Part shown: positions 1 through 7,456 of the stretch, piece after piece
Position numbering within the stretch: position 1 is the first letter of the stretch
How the letters are laid out: every line of letters begins with the position of its first letter
Origin: Marinobacterium mangrovicola
GTDB lineage: Bacteria > Pseudomonadota > Gammaproteobacteria > Pseudomonadales > Balneatricaceae
DNA: 64,000 nucleotides
Assembly (NCBI RefSeq): GCF_004339595.1
Contig: NZ_SMFU01000015.1
Location: 62,001-126,000 of the forward strand
Reading direction: 5' to 3'
Notes under the pieces: generated by a model
What the model was told of the DNA's origin: nothing
Seen by the model: only the letters and a program-made list of their open reading frames with translations
The model's database searches: none
Translations under genes and position numbers: made by a program

Positions 1-153
1 CTTGATGCTGTCATGAGCCAGCGCAAAGCTGACGCCCGCCATACCCTGAGCCTTTACGCTGCTGCCATGCATGAAATAGCCGTTGGTAGCCTGGGCTGCC
101 AGCGGGAAAGCGGCGAGTGCGAGGGTAAGGGCGGTGCGGGTTGTAGCAGTCAT
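1..153 (-). CDS. FadL/OmpP1 family outer membrane transport protein (N-terminal part, runs off the window)
   Basis: Only the first 51 codons are present, because the gene continues past the left edge. They give a cleavable signal peptide of about 22 residues ending in Ala-Gln-Ala, then a mature start with Thr-Asn-Gly-Tyr-Phe followed by a Gly-Ser-Ser-Val-Lys-Ala-Gln-Gly-Met-Ala-Gly stretch. That stretch is the typical N-terminal hatch signature of FadL/OmpP1 porins, which carry long-chain fatty acids or other hydrophobic compounds across the outer membrane. The start ATG is followed by a normal n-h-c signal. The substrate cannot be told from this fragment. Confidence 0.75.
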   Translation of the reverse strand, partial: MTATTRTALTLALAAFPLAAQATNGYFMHGSSVKAQGMAGVSFALAHDSIK

Positions 154-329
154 GATGGCTCTTTTTAATCAAAAATAGGTTAAGGGCTGCGCATATTAGA
201 TCAACAAGATATAAAAATTAAATAACATATATTAATTAAGATATAACTAATTAAGACCTTTGCGTTTAATGCGCCGGATAACGATAATCGTCCCTAGCGT
301 TCCACCCTCATAAAAGGTCTACAGGACTC

Positions 330-776
330 ATGGAAATCGTCAATTTCACGCCAGTGCCCGCGCTGATCGGTGGTGCACTGATTGGGCTTTCGGCCGCCTT
401 TCTGCTGTTTGCCAGGGGAAATATCGCCGGTATATCGGGGATTGCCGGCGGCATCATTTATCCGGAGCAGAGCAGCGATATCAACTGGCGCGTTTTGTTC
501 GTTATCGGCCTGGTTCTCGGCGGTTTTATCTATCAGTGGCTCGGCATGGGCGCTGGCGTCGAGCAGATTCAGGCGATGGTAAGTAAGCCGATGTTAGTGC
601 TGGCGGGCCTACTGGTAGGCATCGGCACCCAGATCGGCACCGGCTGTACCAGCGGCCACGGCATCTGCGGTCTGGCACGACGCAGTCCCCGCTCCCTGGT
701 GGCCACACTCTGCTTTATGGGCAGCGCGCTGGTCACTGTGTTTATCGTTCGTCACCTGCTGGGGATCAGCGCATGA
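330..776 (+). CDS. YeeE/YedE family membrane protein (first half of a two-gene sulfur-compound channel)
   Basis: This 148-aa protein has about four hydrophobic segments and the family's Gly-Thr-Gly-Cys-Thr-Ser-Gly-His-Gly motif at about residues 102-110. YeeE/YedE proteins conduct thiosulfate or related sulfur species through conserved cysteines inside the membrane, and the Cys here matches that site. The stop overlaps the start of the next gene (ATGA at 773-776), so the two are translationally coupled and probably form one channel that is a single chain elsewhere. The upstream 170 bp is AT-rich with short TTAATTAAGA-like repeats, but no operator could be named. The substrate (thiosulfate, sulfide-derived sulfur or another species) is inferred from the family only. 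Confidence 0.85.
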   Translation: MEIVNFTPVPALIGGALIGLSAAFLLFARGNIAGISGIAGGIIYPEQSSDINWRVLFVIGLVLGGFIYQWLGMGAGVEQIQAMVSKPMLVLAGLLVGIGTQIGTGCTSGHGICGLARRSPRSLVATLCFMGSALVTVFIVRHLLGISA

Positions 777-1201
777 GCAGTACACTTCGCCTGCTGGCAG
801 CACTGGCCGCCGGCACCCTGTTCGGCTTCGGCCTCTCCGTGGCACAGATGATCGACCCGGCCAAGGTGCTGAACTTCCTTGACCTGTTCGGCACCTGGGA
901 TCCCTCTCTGGCTTTCGTGATGGGAGGCGGTCTTGCAGTCAACGCACTGCTGACACCGCTGATCCTGAAACGCAGCAAGCCGCTGCTGGCAGAATATTTC
1001 CAGCTGCCGAAGAAGGTTCAGATAGATAAACGCATCGTCTTTGGCGGCATCATCTTCGGTGTCGGCTGGGGCATCGCTGGTTACTGTCCGGGCCCGATGA
1101 TCACCTCACTGAGCTTCGCCAACAGCGATATTCTGACGGTGTTTGCAGCGTTTGTTGTGGGTACCTTCGCTACGCGGTGGATGCTGGCACATCGCGGGTG
1201 A
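773..1201 (+). CDS. DUF6691 / YeeE-YedE family membrane protein (second half of the pair)
   Basis: This 142-aa membrane protein overlaps the preceding gene by 4 nt. It carries a second YedE-type half-motif, Gly-Ile-Ala-Gly-Tyr-Cys-Pro-Gly-Pro, at about residues 98-106, where the Cys is the expected sulfur-relay residue. Small YeeE/YedE proteins of this kind usually occur as adjacent pairs, often next to sulfide-responsive ArsR regulators, beta-lactamase-fold persulfide dioxygenases or rhodaneses. None of those is visible here. Together the two genes give one complete pseudo-symmetric transporter, and a fused homologue follows 325 nt downstream. Confidence 0.8.
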   Translation: MSSTLRLLAALAAGTLFGFGLSVAQMIDPAKVLNFLDLFGTWDPSLAFVMGGGLAVNALLTPLILKRSKPLLAEYFQLPKKVQIDKRIVFGGIIFGVGWGIAGYCPGPMITSLSFANSDILTVFAAFVVGTFATRWMLAHRG

Positions 1202-1525
1202 GCATTGACGGGCATCGAAGCCATCTTAGCGTTGATGAGCTTCGATGCGGCTTAGTTCTCTGCAACTACAGCTAATCCTTGCCAACGGCCCGACTCGCCT
1301 ACAGATATAACGTCTCTGATAAGCATCGAATTTACATATAATCAATCGTTATTTCAGAGCTATTGTTTTAAAATCCCAGGCAATTAAAATAATACCCAAA
1401 TAAAATAGTCGGAAATAAAAACCCCGCATCCGACTTCTGATAAATATTCGCCGTAAACATCCCGCTTGTTCTGTGCATGTCCGCGTTGGACGCTGCAGGA
1501 CTTTGAATGTTGTAAGAAGAGTCCC

Positions 1526-2782
1526 ATGATCAAACCCAAGGAACATTTGAGCGGCTTCGTGCTGCTTTTCGTCGTTGTCATGCTGGGCGGCGCCTTGCTC
1601 GACTCAGCTATCTTTTTCCGCCTGCTCGTCGGCCTCGGCCTGGGCTATGCGCTCAGTCGCGCATCGCTGGGCTTTGCCGGCAGTGTGAACCGCGCCTACC
1701 GCGCAGGCTCAACCCGGCTGATGCGTGGCCTGATGCTGCTGTTCACCGCTTCAGCCATCGCCACCACCGCCTTTCTCTACAATCAGGACCCGACGCAGCT
1801 GAACCTCTGGGTCAACCCGATCAACGCAGGCCTGATTCTCGGCGGTCTGCTGTTCGGATTCGGCATGTCGTTCGCCGGTTGCTGCGCCACCGGGGTACTG
1901 ACCTACTTCTCCAGCAACCTGATCCGCCCGGCGCTGGTGCTGCTCAGTTTTGGCGGCGGTGTTTTTCTCGGCTTCCCGCTGCAGGCGCAGGCACCCTGGA
2001 TTCGTGAGACCTGGATCTCCAGCGCAACCTACGAAGGCCGCGGCGTATTTCTGCCGGACCTATTCGCCAACGACCCGCTTAACGGCTACTTCGGCGCGAT
2101 CCTGCTGACCGCCGCCTTTGCCGGTATTGTCGCCTGGCTGGCACACCGCTATGAGCACAAACACCGCAACAACGACACCTATATCGGCGTCTCCTCCGAG
2201 CATGAGCAGCTTGAAAGCAAACCGATCAACCTGGCTGAACACCGCTTTTTCAGCCGCGAAACCTACGAGGCGCTGTTTATCCGCCGCTGGTCGATGACCA
2301 CCGGCATCGCCATCATCGTGGTGCTGTTCAGCCTGTTGATGGGTGTTACCGGCTCCGGTTGGGGTGCATCCTCGCCGTTCGGCTTCTGGTTCGGCCGTAT
2401 GCTGATCGCCTTCGGTATGGAGCCGGCCAGCATCGCCGCCTTCACCCACCGCCCGGAGCAGGTGTTCACCATGCCGTTCTTCAGCCATCCGGTAAATGTA
2501 CAGAACCTGGGCATCATGGCCGGCGCCATTATCGCGCTGCTGCTGGCCGGCCGTTTCGGCAACGGGATCTCCCGCCTGGGGCTGGGCTGTAAAGAGGGCG
2601 CGATGCTGATCATCGCTGGCCTGTGCATGGGCCTGGGCACGCGCTTTGCCAACGGTTGCAACGTGGGTGCGCTGTACACCCCGATCGCCAACTTCTCGCT
2701 GTCCGGCTGGATCTTCCTGATCTTCATGGTCAGCGGCGGCGTCATCGGCAACCTGCTGGGTAAAAAGGTCGCCGCAGCCTGA
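1526..2782 (+). CDS. YeeE/YedE family transporter, full-length fused form (TsuA-like)
   Basis: This 418-aa polytopic membrane protein has two homologous halves. The first contains Phe-Ala-Gly-Cys-Cys-Ala-Thr-Gly at about residues 116-123, the second contains Gly-Cys-Lys-Glu-Gly-Ala and Asn-Gly-Cys-Asn-Val-Gly-Ala-Leu. Paired Cys motifs of this kind line the thiosulfate path in TsuA-type proteins. An in-frame codon lies upstream at 1466, but ATG 1526 has an AAGAAG-like ribosome site and begins with a polar N-terminus before the first helix, so I chose it. The gene is monocistronic and ends at a strong terminator. Together with the split pair upstream, the locus holds two forms of the same transporter family. 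Confidence 0.85.
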   Translation: MIKPKEHLSGFVLLFVVVMLGGALLDSAIFFRLLVGLGLGYALSRASLGFAGSVNRAYRAGSTRLMRGLMLLFTASAIATTAFLYNQDPTQLNLWVNPINAGLILGGLLFGFGMSFAGCCATGVLTYFSSNLIRPALVLLSFGGGVFLGFPLQAQAPWIRETWISSATYEGRGVFLPDLFANDPLNGYFGAILLTAAFAGIVAWLAHRYEHKHRNNDTYIGVSSEHEQLESKPINLAEHRFFSRETYEALFIRRWSMTTGIAIIVVLFSLLMGVTGSGWGASSPFGFWFGRMLIAFGMEPASIAAFTHRPEQVFTMPFFSHPVNVQNLGIMAGAIIALLLAGRFGNGISRLGLGCKEGAMLIIAGLCMGLGTRFANGCNVGALYTPIANFSLSGWIFLIFMVSGGVIGNLLGKKVAAA

Positions 2783-2799
2783 ACCCGCTAGCCGACCAC

Positions 2800-2829
2800 A
2801 AAAAACCGCTGCCTGTGCAGCGGTTTTTT
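2800..2829 (+). terminator. Rho-independent terminator after the YedE gene, usable on both strands
   Basis: A-rich AAAAACCGCTGC (2801-2812) pairs with GCAGCGGTTTTT (2817-2828) around a 4-nt loop. The A-tract and U-tract on opposite sides make it bidirectional, serving the rightward transporter gene and the leftward lipoprotein gene that ends at 2849. Confidence 0.9.
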
Positions 2830-2848
2830 CGTTTCGGCCCGTTAACAC

Positions 2849-3640
2849 CTAATAGCGGGCCAACCCATCCAGCGTCACTTCATAGCGCTTCGCCATCTCA
2901 TCGAAGTGCACACCGTAGCTGGTGGGATAGGCAAAATCCTTATGATAGGCCTGCGGCTGCTTCACCGGCGTTGACATGTCTGGCCGGGATTTCAGGTAAT
3001 CCAGCGTCATCATCGGCTCCATGAAGATCACCTTGCCGTCGTAGAAGCCGTAGATAAAGGTTGTGGTAAAAGGCTCTCCGTTAAACTCGCCGCTGGCCGG
3101 ATCGATGGCGTGAGCCCCCATGTTCGGTACTTCGGTGCCTGGCGGCAGGGCATAGCCTTCAGGCATATAGCCTTCTTCCGGCGCCTTGCGGGCCATCTCC
3201 AGGCTGGCGGTGTCCAGGGTAATCTCTTTACGCGCCGCGTGATCGATGGCGTAGAAGTGGAAATCAAAGTGTGGAGTGTCGTATACCCCCGGAGGGATGT
3301 GCCCGTGCGGATTCCAGTCCAGCATCACATGATCGTAGCCAAGCGCCGCGGCCTCGGCCGGCAGCTCCAGGTCATACTCCCAGGCACCGTGCTCCGACAA
3401 CTCGGTAGGCAATCCTGAGAGGGTTTCTTCGCTGAAGCGTACGCCCAGAGTGCGGGCCTTACCCTGCTCATCCAGGGTGACGAAGGTCCAGGCCTGACCT
3501 TGTCCAATCGCCACCGGCGGCCCCTCAAAGGTACCGCTCATCTGTGCATCTTTAGGCGAGGTGGAACAGCCGGCGAGAATAGCTGTAAGCGCGATAGCCA
3601 CCGGCACCAAGCCGGGAGCGGGTAAACCAGAACGTATCAT
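2849..3640 (-). CDS. Lipoprotein with a TTHB210-like (DUF5602) domain
   Basis: This 263-aa protein starts with a lipoprotein signal (lipobox Leu-Ala-Gly-Cys at residues 22-25), so it should be lipid-anchored in the periplasm or outer membrane. The body contains conserved histidine-rich stretches, His-Gly-His-Ile-Pro-Pro-Gly-Val-Tyr followed by Asp-Phe-His-Phe-Tyr, a Met-Gly-Ala-His-Ala-Ile-Asp-Pro motif, and Phe-Met-Glu-Pro-Met-Met. I recognise this pattern as the TTHB210-like / DUF5602 family, whose function is unknown. The His/Glu motifs look like a metal site, possibly a cupin-like or VOC-like fold, but that is inference. It stands alone between two terminator or repeat regions. Confidence 0.65.
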   Translation of the reverse strand: MIRSGLPAPGLVPVAIALTAILAGCSTSPKDAQMSGTFEGPPVAIGQGQAWTFVTLDEQGKARTLGVRFSEETLSGLPTELSEHGAWEYDLELPAEAAALGYDHVMLDWNPHGHIPPGVYDTPHFDFHFYAIDHAARKEITLDTASLEMARKAPEEGYMPEGYALPPGTEVPNMGAHAIDPASGEFNGEPFTTTFIYGFYDGKVIFMEPMMTLDYLKSRPDMSTPVKQPQAYHKDFAYPTSYGVHFDEMAKRYEVTLDGLARY

Positions 3641-3890
3641 TGGAGAACCCTCTTATTTTTCTTCTATACCGGTGCAGGCAACCCGCCTGCAGGCCTGCTC
3701 AAGCATGGTTCCTAACCCAGGATTGCGCCAGTTGCCGGGTTAAGCAGTTATTCAACGCCAACAGTGAAGCCAGACAGTAAAAATCCAACTGCATAGCAGC
3801 TGACTTTGCATCAAACTCTCTATAAGGAAGCCTGGGAAAACCTACTGACGAATGCCGGGATCAACTATATCCGTTTCCTTTTCAACTCCG

Positions 3891-4141
3891 GTTTCGGCTG
3901 CTGCCGAGCAAAGAGACTTGTGCGGCTTTCGTTGCTAAGTATGTCCCTTTGCAATCCCAAACCGCCCCTATGGTTTGCTCGGCTACGCCGACTCCCCTGT
4001 GCTTCTCGTCTGAAAGAGCGGGACAGGCTTTTCCCTCAACATAAGTCGCAGCGTTGCTGCTCAAACAGCCTGTCCCTTATCTCTCTTTCAGCCTGTGATG
4101 CTCGGCTGCACCAAAGGGGATGGATTGCTGCGCTCAGATAG
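3891..4141. repeat. Structured repeat element, copy 1
   Basis: This copy of about 250 bp shares conserved blocks with 11450-11669: ACTTGTGCGG, CAATCCCAAACCGCCCCT, CCTGTGCTTCTCGTCTGAAA and a CTCTTTCAGCCTG block near the end. It folds into several hairpins: CGGC/GCCG at 3895-3906, an outer stem CTGAAAGAG (4010-4018) with CTCTTTCAG (4083-4091), and an inner stem GGGACAGGCT (4020-4029) with AGCCTGTCCC (4067-4076). The 111-codon ORF at 3806-4141 inside it is not coding-like and is explained by the repeat. The rest of the 3641-4295 gap holds no gene that I can see. Confidence 0.75.
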
Positions 4142-4202
4142 CCACGAGACATCGAGCCCCGTTATCGATACGGCACGAGAAAGGCATCGCCTCGACTAAA
4201 CG

Positions 4203-4226
4203 ACCACCACCTCCGTAGGAGGTGGT
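4203..4226. repeat. Perfect hairpin resembling an IS200/IS605-type end
   Basis: ACCACCTCC and GGAGGTGGT form a perfect 9-bp stem with a 3-nt loop, flanked by CGACTAAACG and TTTAAGAG. Short strong hairpins of this composition occur at the ends of IS200/IS605 elements, but no transposase is next to it, so it may be a solo end or just a hairpin. Confidence 0.35.
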
Positions 4227-4240
4227 TTAAGAGAGGCAAT

Positions 4241-4274
4241 AAAAAAGCGACCACCGTTACCGGGGTCGCTTTTT
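4241..4274 (-). terminator. Rho-independent terminator of the membrane/PH-domain operon
   Basis: AAAAAGCGACC (4242-4252) pairs with GGTCGCTTTTT (4264-4274). Read on the minus strand it follows the stop of the gene at 4296 and ends in a U-tract; A/T symmetry makes it partly bidirectional. Confidence 0.85.
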
Positions 4275-4295
4275 CAGATACTTGCGCGGTGTGGC

Positions 4296-4610
4296 TTAAA
4301 AGATCCAGGCGATCATCAGCCAGAAGATCAGGAAGAACACAAAGAACCCGGCCAGCATAAACTGGAGCTCGCCCAACAGACCGTCGCCGGAGGCGATAGC
4401 AAATACCAGCAGCGTCGCCACGGTGACAAAGAAGGCGATCACCGCCGCGCTCTTCAACCCGAGGCCAGGTTCAAAATGCACGGCGATAATATCCCCCAGC
4501 GCCGGCAAGATCAGCGCAATCGCCACGCCCACCAGCAGCACCAGCGAGATCAGAATAATCGCGATCTTGCGGGACTCATTCTTGTCCTTGTTGTCGCTTT
4601 CACCAACCAT
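4296..4610 (-). CDS. Small integral membrane protein of unknown function
   Basis: This 104-aa protein has a charged, Lys/Glu/Asp-rich N-terminus of about 15 residues and three hydrophobic segments, at roughly residues 16-40, 53-70 and 83-104. The last segment runs to the C-terminus and is rich in Phe, Trp and Ile. I do not recognise a family. It begins 5 nt after the stop of the PH-domain gene at 4616, so the two are one operon, and a terminator follows. The arrangement suggests a membrane partner of the PH-domain protein. Confidence 0.7.
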   Translation of the reverse strand: MVGESDNKDKNESRKIAIILISLVLLVGVAIALILPALGDIIAVHFEPGLGLKSAAVIAFFVTVATLLVFAIASGDGLLGELQFMLAGFFVFFLIFWLMIAWIF

Positions 4611-4615
4611 ACCGC

Positions 4616-4996
4616 TTACCCGCCGTTCTGACGCGCCTTGATCAGCTCGCGCACCCGGTTCGGGTCGGGCAGGCCTTTCACGGAGATCTCCGGATCATCG
4701 CCGGCAGTATAAATATCGATGGCACCGACACCGAAAATGCGATTGAAGAATGACTGTCTCACGGTAACCGTGCGTACACCGGTGATGCCGACCTCAGACC
4801 TCTCCTTACTCAGCAGGCCTTTCTCATAGAGGATATCGTGCTCGGTGACGGAGAGTTTGGATGCCTTGGTCTGCAGATACCAATACAACAGAATGATAAT
4901 GCCGATACCGAACGCCGGAATTAACAGGATAGAAAGGATAAACCCGAGCGGATTGTTCTTGAACATCACCGGATTTGCGGAGTAAAGCTCACTCAT
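4616..4996 (-). CDS. PH domain-containing membrane protein (bacterial PH, YdbS/bPH_2-like)
   Basis: This 126-aa protein has a pair of hydrophobic stretches near the N-terminus (about residues 17-41). A beta-rich segment follows in the style of bacterial pleckstrin-homology domains: Leu-Ser-Val-Thr, Leu-Tyr-Glu-Lys-Gly-Leu-Leu, Val-Arg-Thr-Val-Thr-Val-Arg-Gln-Ser, then an Asp-Ile-Tyr-Thr-Ala-Gly-Asp-Asp strand. An in-frame codon exists upstream at 5077, but ATG 4996 has a consensus AAGGAGAT ribosome site and begins the conserved part. Members are linked to membrane and envelope stress; no specific role can be read here. It is the first gene of a two-gene operon. Confidence 0.75.
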   Translation of the reverse strand: MSELYSANPVMFKNNPLGFILSILLIPAFGIGIIILLYWYLQTKASKLSVTEHDILYEKGLLSKERSEVGITGVRTVTVRQSFFNRIFGVGAIDIYTAGDDPEISVKGLPDPNRVRELIKARQNGG

Positions 4997-5277
4997 TTTT
5001 ATCTCCTTGAGCGCCCATGTCTGTGTTCCCCGACAGAGTCTCTGACTGAGGAACCCACCCAGAGAGTGGCAAGCCAATACTGTCCGAGTTGTGGGCGCTT
5101 GTCACGCCGCAAGCGCCCGGCAACTGCCGCCCGGTACGCAGATTTCAACTTTTTTGCAGCTGCGTAACGCCGCTTTGATCAGGCTGGTCTAAAGTCAAAG
5201 AGGTGCCGCAGAGAGCGCACCGGATCTCACACCTTTTTTGCATGACATCTCTGACCTACTCATAAAGGGACTAAACG

Positions 5278-5523
5278 ATGGCTTACGTAACCATTGACGG
5301 TAACAAATACGAAAAAGAGCTGCTTGATCTGGCCACAGCCCACACCACCGGTCGCGGTGAAGGCAAGATTTCCAAGGACGAAGCGGCAGACCTGCTGAAG
5401 TCGGCCAGTGATGGCCAGGGTGTAACCGAAACAGAGATGGCCACGCTGAAATATATCCGTGACGCCTTCGACTTTACCGATGCGGCGGCCAGCTACTTTG
5501 ATGGCGAGCTGGCAAAGCTCTGA
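5278..5523 (+). CDS. Small acidic protein, EF-hand-like/TerB-like fold, unknown function
   Basis: This 81-aa soluble protein is rich in Asp, Glu, Ala and Lys. It has the segment Gly-Arg-Gly-Glu-Gly-Lys-Ile-Ser-Lys-Asp-Glu-Ala, which resembles an EF-hand loop and following helix, and a helical C-terminus with Tyr-Ile-Arg-Asp-Ala-Phe. It has no signal peptide. Close short homologues are common as uncharacterised proteins in gammaproteobacteria; calcium binding is only a possibility because the loop lacks the full ligand set. It stands alone, with about 200 bp of upstream space and its own terminator. Confidence 0.65.
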   Translation: MAYVTIDGNKYEKELLDLATAHTTGRGEGKISKDEAADLLKSASDGQGVTETEMATLKYIRDAFDFTDAAASYFDGELAKL

Positions 5524-5539
5524 GCAAGCGTCCAAAAAC

Positions 5540-5577
5540 AGGCCCGCAGTGTTCGCACCCCGGGCCTTTTCTTTTTC
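5540..5577 (+). terminator. Rho-independent terminator after the small acidic protein
   Basis: AGGCCCG at 5540-5546 pairs with CGGGCCT ending at 5567, followed by a TTTTCTTTTT tract. It separates the 81-aa gene from the YidB-type gene. Confidence 0.8.
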
Positions 5578-5621
5578 GAGCCTGTCCTGCTCGTAAATTC
5601 GTTTAAATCCGAGGATCTGTC

Positions 5622-6035
5622 ATGAGCCTGCTTAATATGGCTGCCCAGCTGTTTATCAACAAGCTCGGCGGCAACGGTAACGACCTTGACCAGAGCAGCG
5701 TCGCCTCCGCACTGCAAAACCTACTCCCAACCCAGGGCGGCGAACTCGATCTGAGCGCGTTGATTTCCCTGTTTACCGAAAACGGCGCGGGACTGGCCAG
5801 CCTAGCCAGCACCTGGCTCGGCGGTGGCGATAACGCCGCTATCTCCCCCGCCACCATTCTGGAACTGCTGGGCAGCGATCAGGTAGCCGCCTTTGCCAGC
5901 AAACTGGGCCTGGGGCAGGAAACCGCCGCCGAAGGCCTGGCTGAGACGATTCCAGAACTGATCGACAGCAATAGCGAAGATGGCGCGCTGGCCATGGGCG
6001 ATATGGCGAAAGGGATGCTGGGTAAGTTGTTCTGA
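5622..6035 (+). CDS. YidB family protein (DUF937)
   Basis: This 137-aa protein has the composition and repeats typical of YidB/DUF937: a long Ala/Gly/Leu/Ser-rich helical body with Ala-Leu-Gln-Asn-Leu-Leu, Gly-Gly-Gly-Asp-Asn and the motif Ile-Leu-Glu-Leu-Leu-Gly, then Val-Ala-Ala-Phe-Ala-Ser-Lys-Leu-Gly-Leu. A GAGGATC ribosome site precedes ATG 5622. The function of the family is not settled. The protein lacks a signal peptide and is probably cytoplasmic. It is convergent with the octaheme cytochrome gene, with a hairpin between them. Confidence 0.75.
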   Translation: MSLLNMAAQLFINKLGGNGNDLDQSSVASALQNLLPTQGGELDLSALISLFTENGAGLASLASTWLGGGDNAAISPATILELLGSDQVAAFASKLGLGQETAAEGLAETIPELIDSNSEDGALAMGDMAKGMLGKLF

Positions 6036-6055
6036 AAGAGACTGCAGACTTTCTG

Positions 6056-6092
6056 CCGGTGTGCTGCGCCATTAACGGACGGAGCACACCGG
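6056..6092. terminator. Hairpin between convergent genes
   Basis: CCGGTGTGCT (6056-6065) pairs perfectly with AGCACACCGG (6083-6092) between the 3' ends of the YidB gene and the octaheme cytochrome gene. There is no long U-tract, so termination may depend on the hairpin or on Rho. Confidence 0.6.
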
Positions 6093-6101
6093 GGCTTGGT
6101 A

Positions 6102-7433
6102 CTAACGCGGCTCTATCTCACCGCTCTCCAGACGCTGCTGATAGATCGCCTCCAGCTTGTAGATATCGAGCTGCAATTCGAAGAAGCCGTGCCAGTGGGC
6201 GTAGTCCGGCCCGGCCATCAGAGCACCGTGACGGGCGCGGCGCCCCTCGTGATGCCATAGATGGTAGAAGGTAATCTGAAACTCGTCGGCCCAGGGGTTC
6301 TCAAGCAGCAGTCCCTTGGCTTCAAGGTCATCGAGCATCTTTTTGGCCGGGTCGTAATACTCGACGTTATACAGCTGGACCGCCTTATCCCCCTGGGCAA
6401 AGAAACCATCGGTATGGTTACTGCCGTGACAGGCGGAGCAAACCTGTTTCATCTTCTCACGTCCCTGAGGCCCGTTACCCAACAGCGGGCTCAGCACATC
6501 GGTGGAGTTTCGCATCTCCGAGCGCTTGGCCCATAAATTCCAGTACAAACGTTCACTGACGTTATGGGTGCTGGCCAGCTCACCGACACCACTCATATGA
6601 CAGGTGGCACAGGTCGGGGCGCGATAGTCACCCGGCTCCCAGGCGCCGGCCGGTTCATCCCAGCTCCATTTGTGTCCCTCGGTAGCGTAGATCTGGCCGT
6701 GCTTACTGTTTTCGTATACCTCTATATCCGGATGGTCCGGGCCCAGGTGACAACTGGCGCAGGCCGCCGGCTGGCGTGCTTCCTCCAGGGAAAACTTATG
6801 GCGAGTATGGCAGGCCGCGCAGTTACCTGTGCTGCCATCCGGATAAATATTCCCCATGCCGGAGTTGGGCCAGGTGGTCGGATCCGGCGTGCCATCTTCG
6901 TTCAGGGCAAGCTCCGTGCCGTGGCACTGCATACAACCGGTTTCACCCGGCGCCCCGCCCAGCTCCTTGTTGTTACGCCCCTCGTGGAACTTCACCAACG
7001 CATGCAGGCTGTCCTTGGGAATAATCTGGTGATACGAGCGGAAGTGCCCGCTTGCATTGAACTGCTCCTGCTCCTCGGCATGACAGCGCCCACAGGTGTT
7101 GGGTGAAACCAGCGGCGTAATATAAACACCCTGCAACCCCTCCTCATTATGCAACTGGGCATCGGGCTGGGATTTGCTGGCCGCATGACAGTCGTTACAA
7201 CCCACGCCCACATGGCTATGCCGGCTGTCTTTCCAATCTGCAACAATGCCGGGCTGCTCCTCCTGGTGGCAGGCAATGCACTGTTTGTCCAGCTCACTGA
7301 GCCCCTGGCTGAACGCCAGTGTGCGGATCTGGGCGATGTTCACGCCCTCGTTCTGAGCCTTTAAGGGAAGGCTCAACAGAAGTAACACGGCTGCGAATAT
7401 TCCGATCAATGAGAGGGATTTGAGGGAAACCAT
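6102..7433 (-). CDS. Octaheme c-type cytochrome, hydroxylamine oxidoreductase-like
   Basis: This 443-aa protein has an N-terminal signal peptide (cleavage near Leu-Lys-Ala-Gln, about residue 27). It has eight CxxCH haem motifs in order: CIACH, CNDCH, CGRCH, CMQCH, CAACH, CASCH, CATCH, CSACH. Number, spacing and length match the octaheme HAO family in the periplasm. It lies 23 nt downstream of a NapC/NirT-type tetrahaem gene. In the epsilon-HAO systems known from Campylobacterota, such a partner feeds quinol electrons to a reductive octaheme enzyme acting on nitrite or hydroxylamine. A C-terminal tyrosine cross-linked to haem separates oxidative from reductive HAOs. Tyrosines occur after haem 8, but whether one is the cross-linking residue cannot be judged by eye. 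Confidence 0.85.
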   Translation of the reverse strand: MVSLKSLSLIGIFAAVLLLLSLPLKAQNEGVNIAQIRTLAFSQGLSELDKQCIACHQEEQPGIVADWKDSRHSHVGVGCNDCHAASKSQPDAQLHNEEGLQGVYITPLVSPNTCGRCHAEEQEQFNASGHFRSYHQIIPKDSLHALVKFHEGRNNKELGGAPGETGCMQCHGTELALNEDGTPDPTTWPNSGMGNIYPDGSTGNCAACHTRHKFSLEEARQPAACASCHLGPDHPDIEVYENSKHGQIYATEGHKWSWDEPAGAWEPGDYRAPTCATCHMSGVGELASTHNVSERLYWNLWAKRSEMRNSTDVLSPLLGNGPQGREKMKQVCSACHGSNHTDGFFAQGDKAVQLYNVEYYDPAKKMLDDLEAKGLLLENPWADEFQITFYHLWHHEGRRARHGALMAGPDYAHWHGFFELQLDIYKLEAIYQQRLESGEIEPR

Positions 7434-7456
7434 GGGCGCGTCCTTTTGCTTCTTGT

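Noticed and set aside
3806-4141. A 111-codon ORF between the lipoprotein and membrane-protein genes
   Set aside because: It lies across the structured repeat, has no ribosome site, and its composition follows the repeat's stems and not a protein.
4203-4226. An IS200/IS605 insertion with this hairpin as one end
   Set aside because: There is no transposase gene and no matching second end within several kilobases, so only the hairpin itself is reported.
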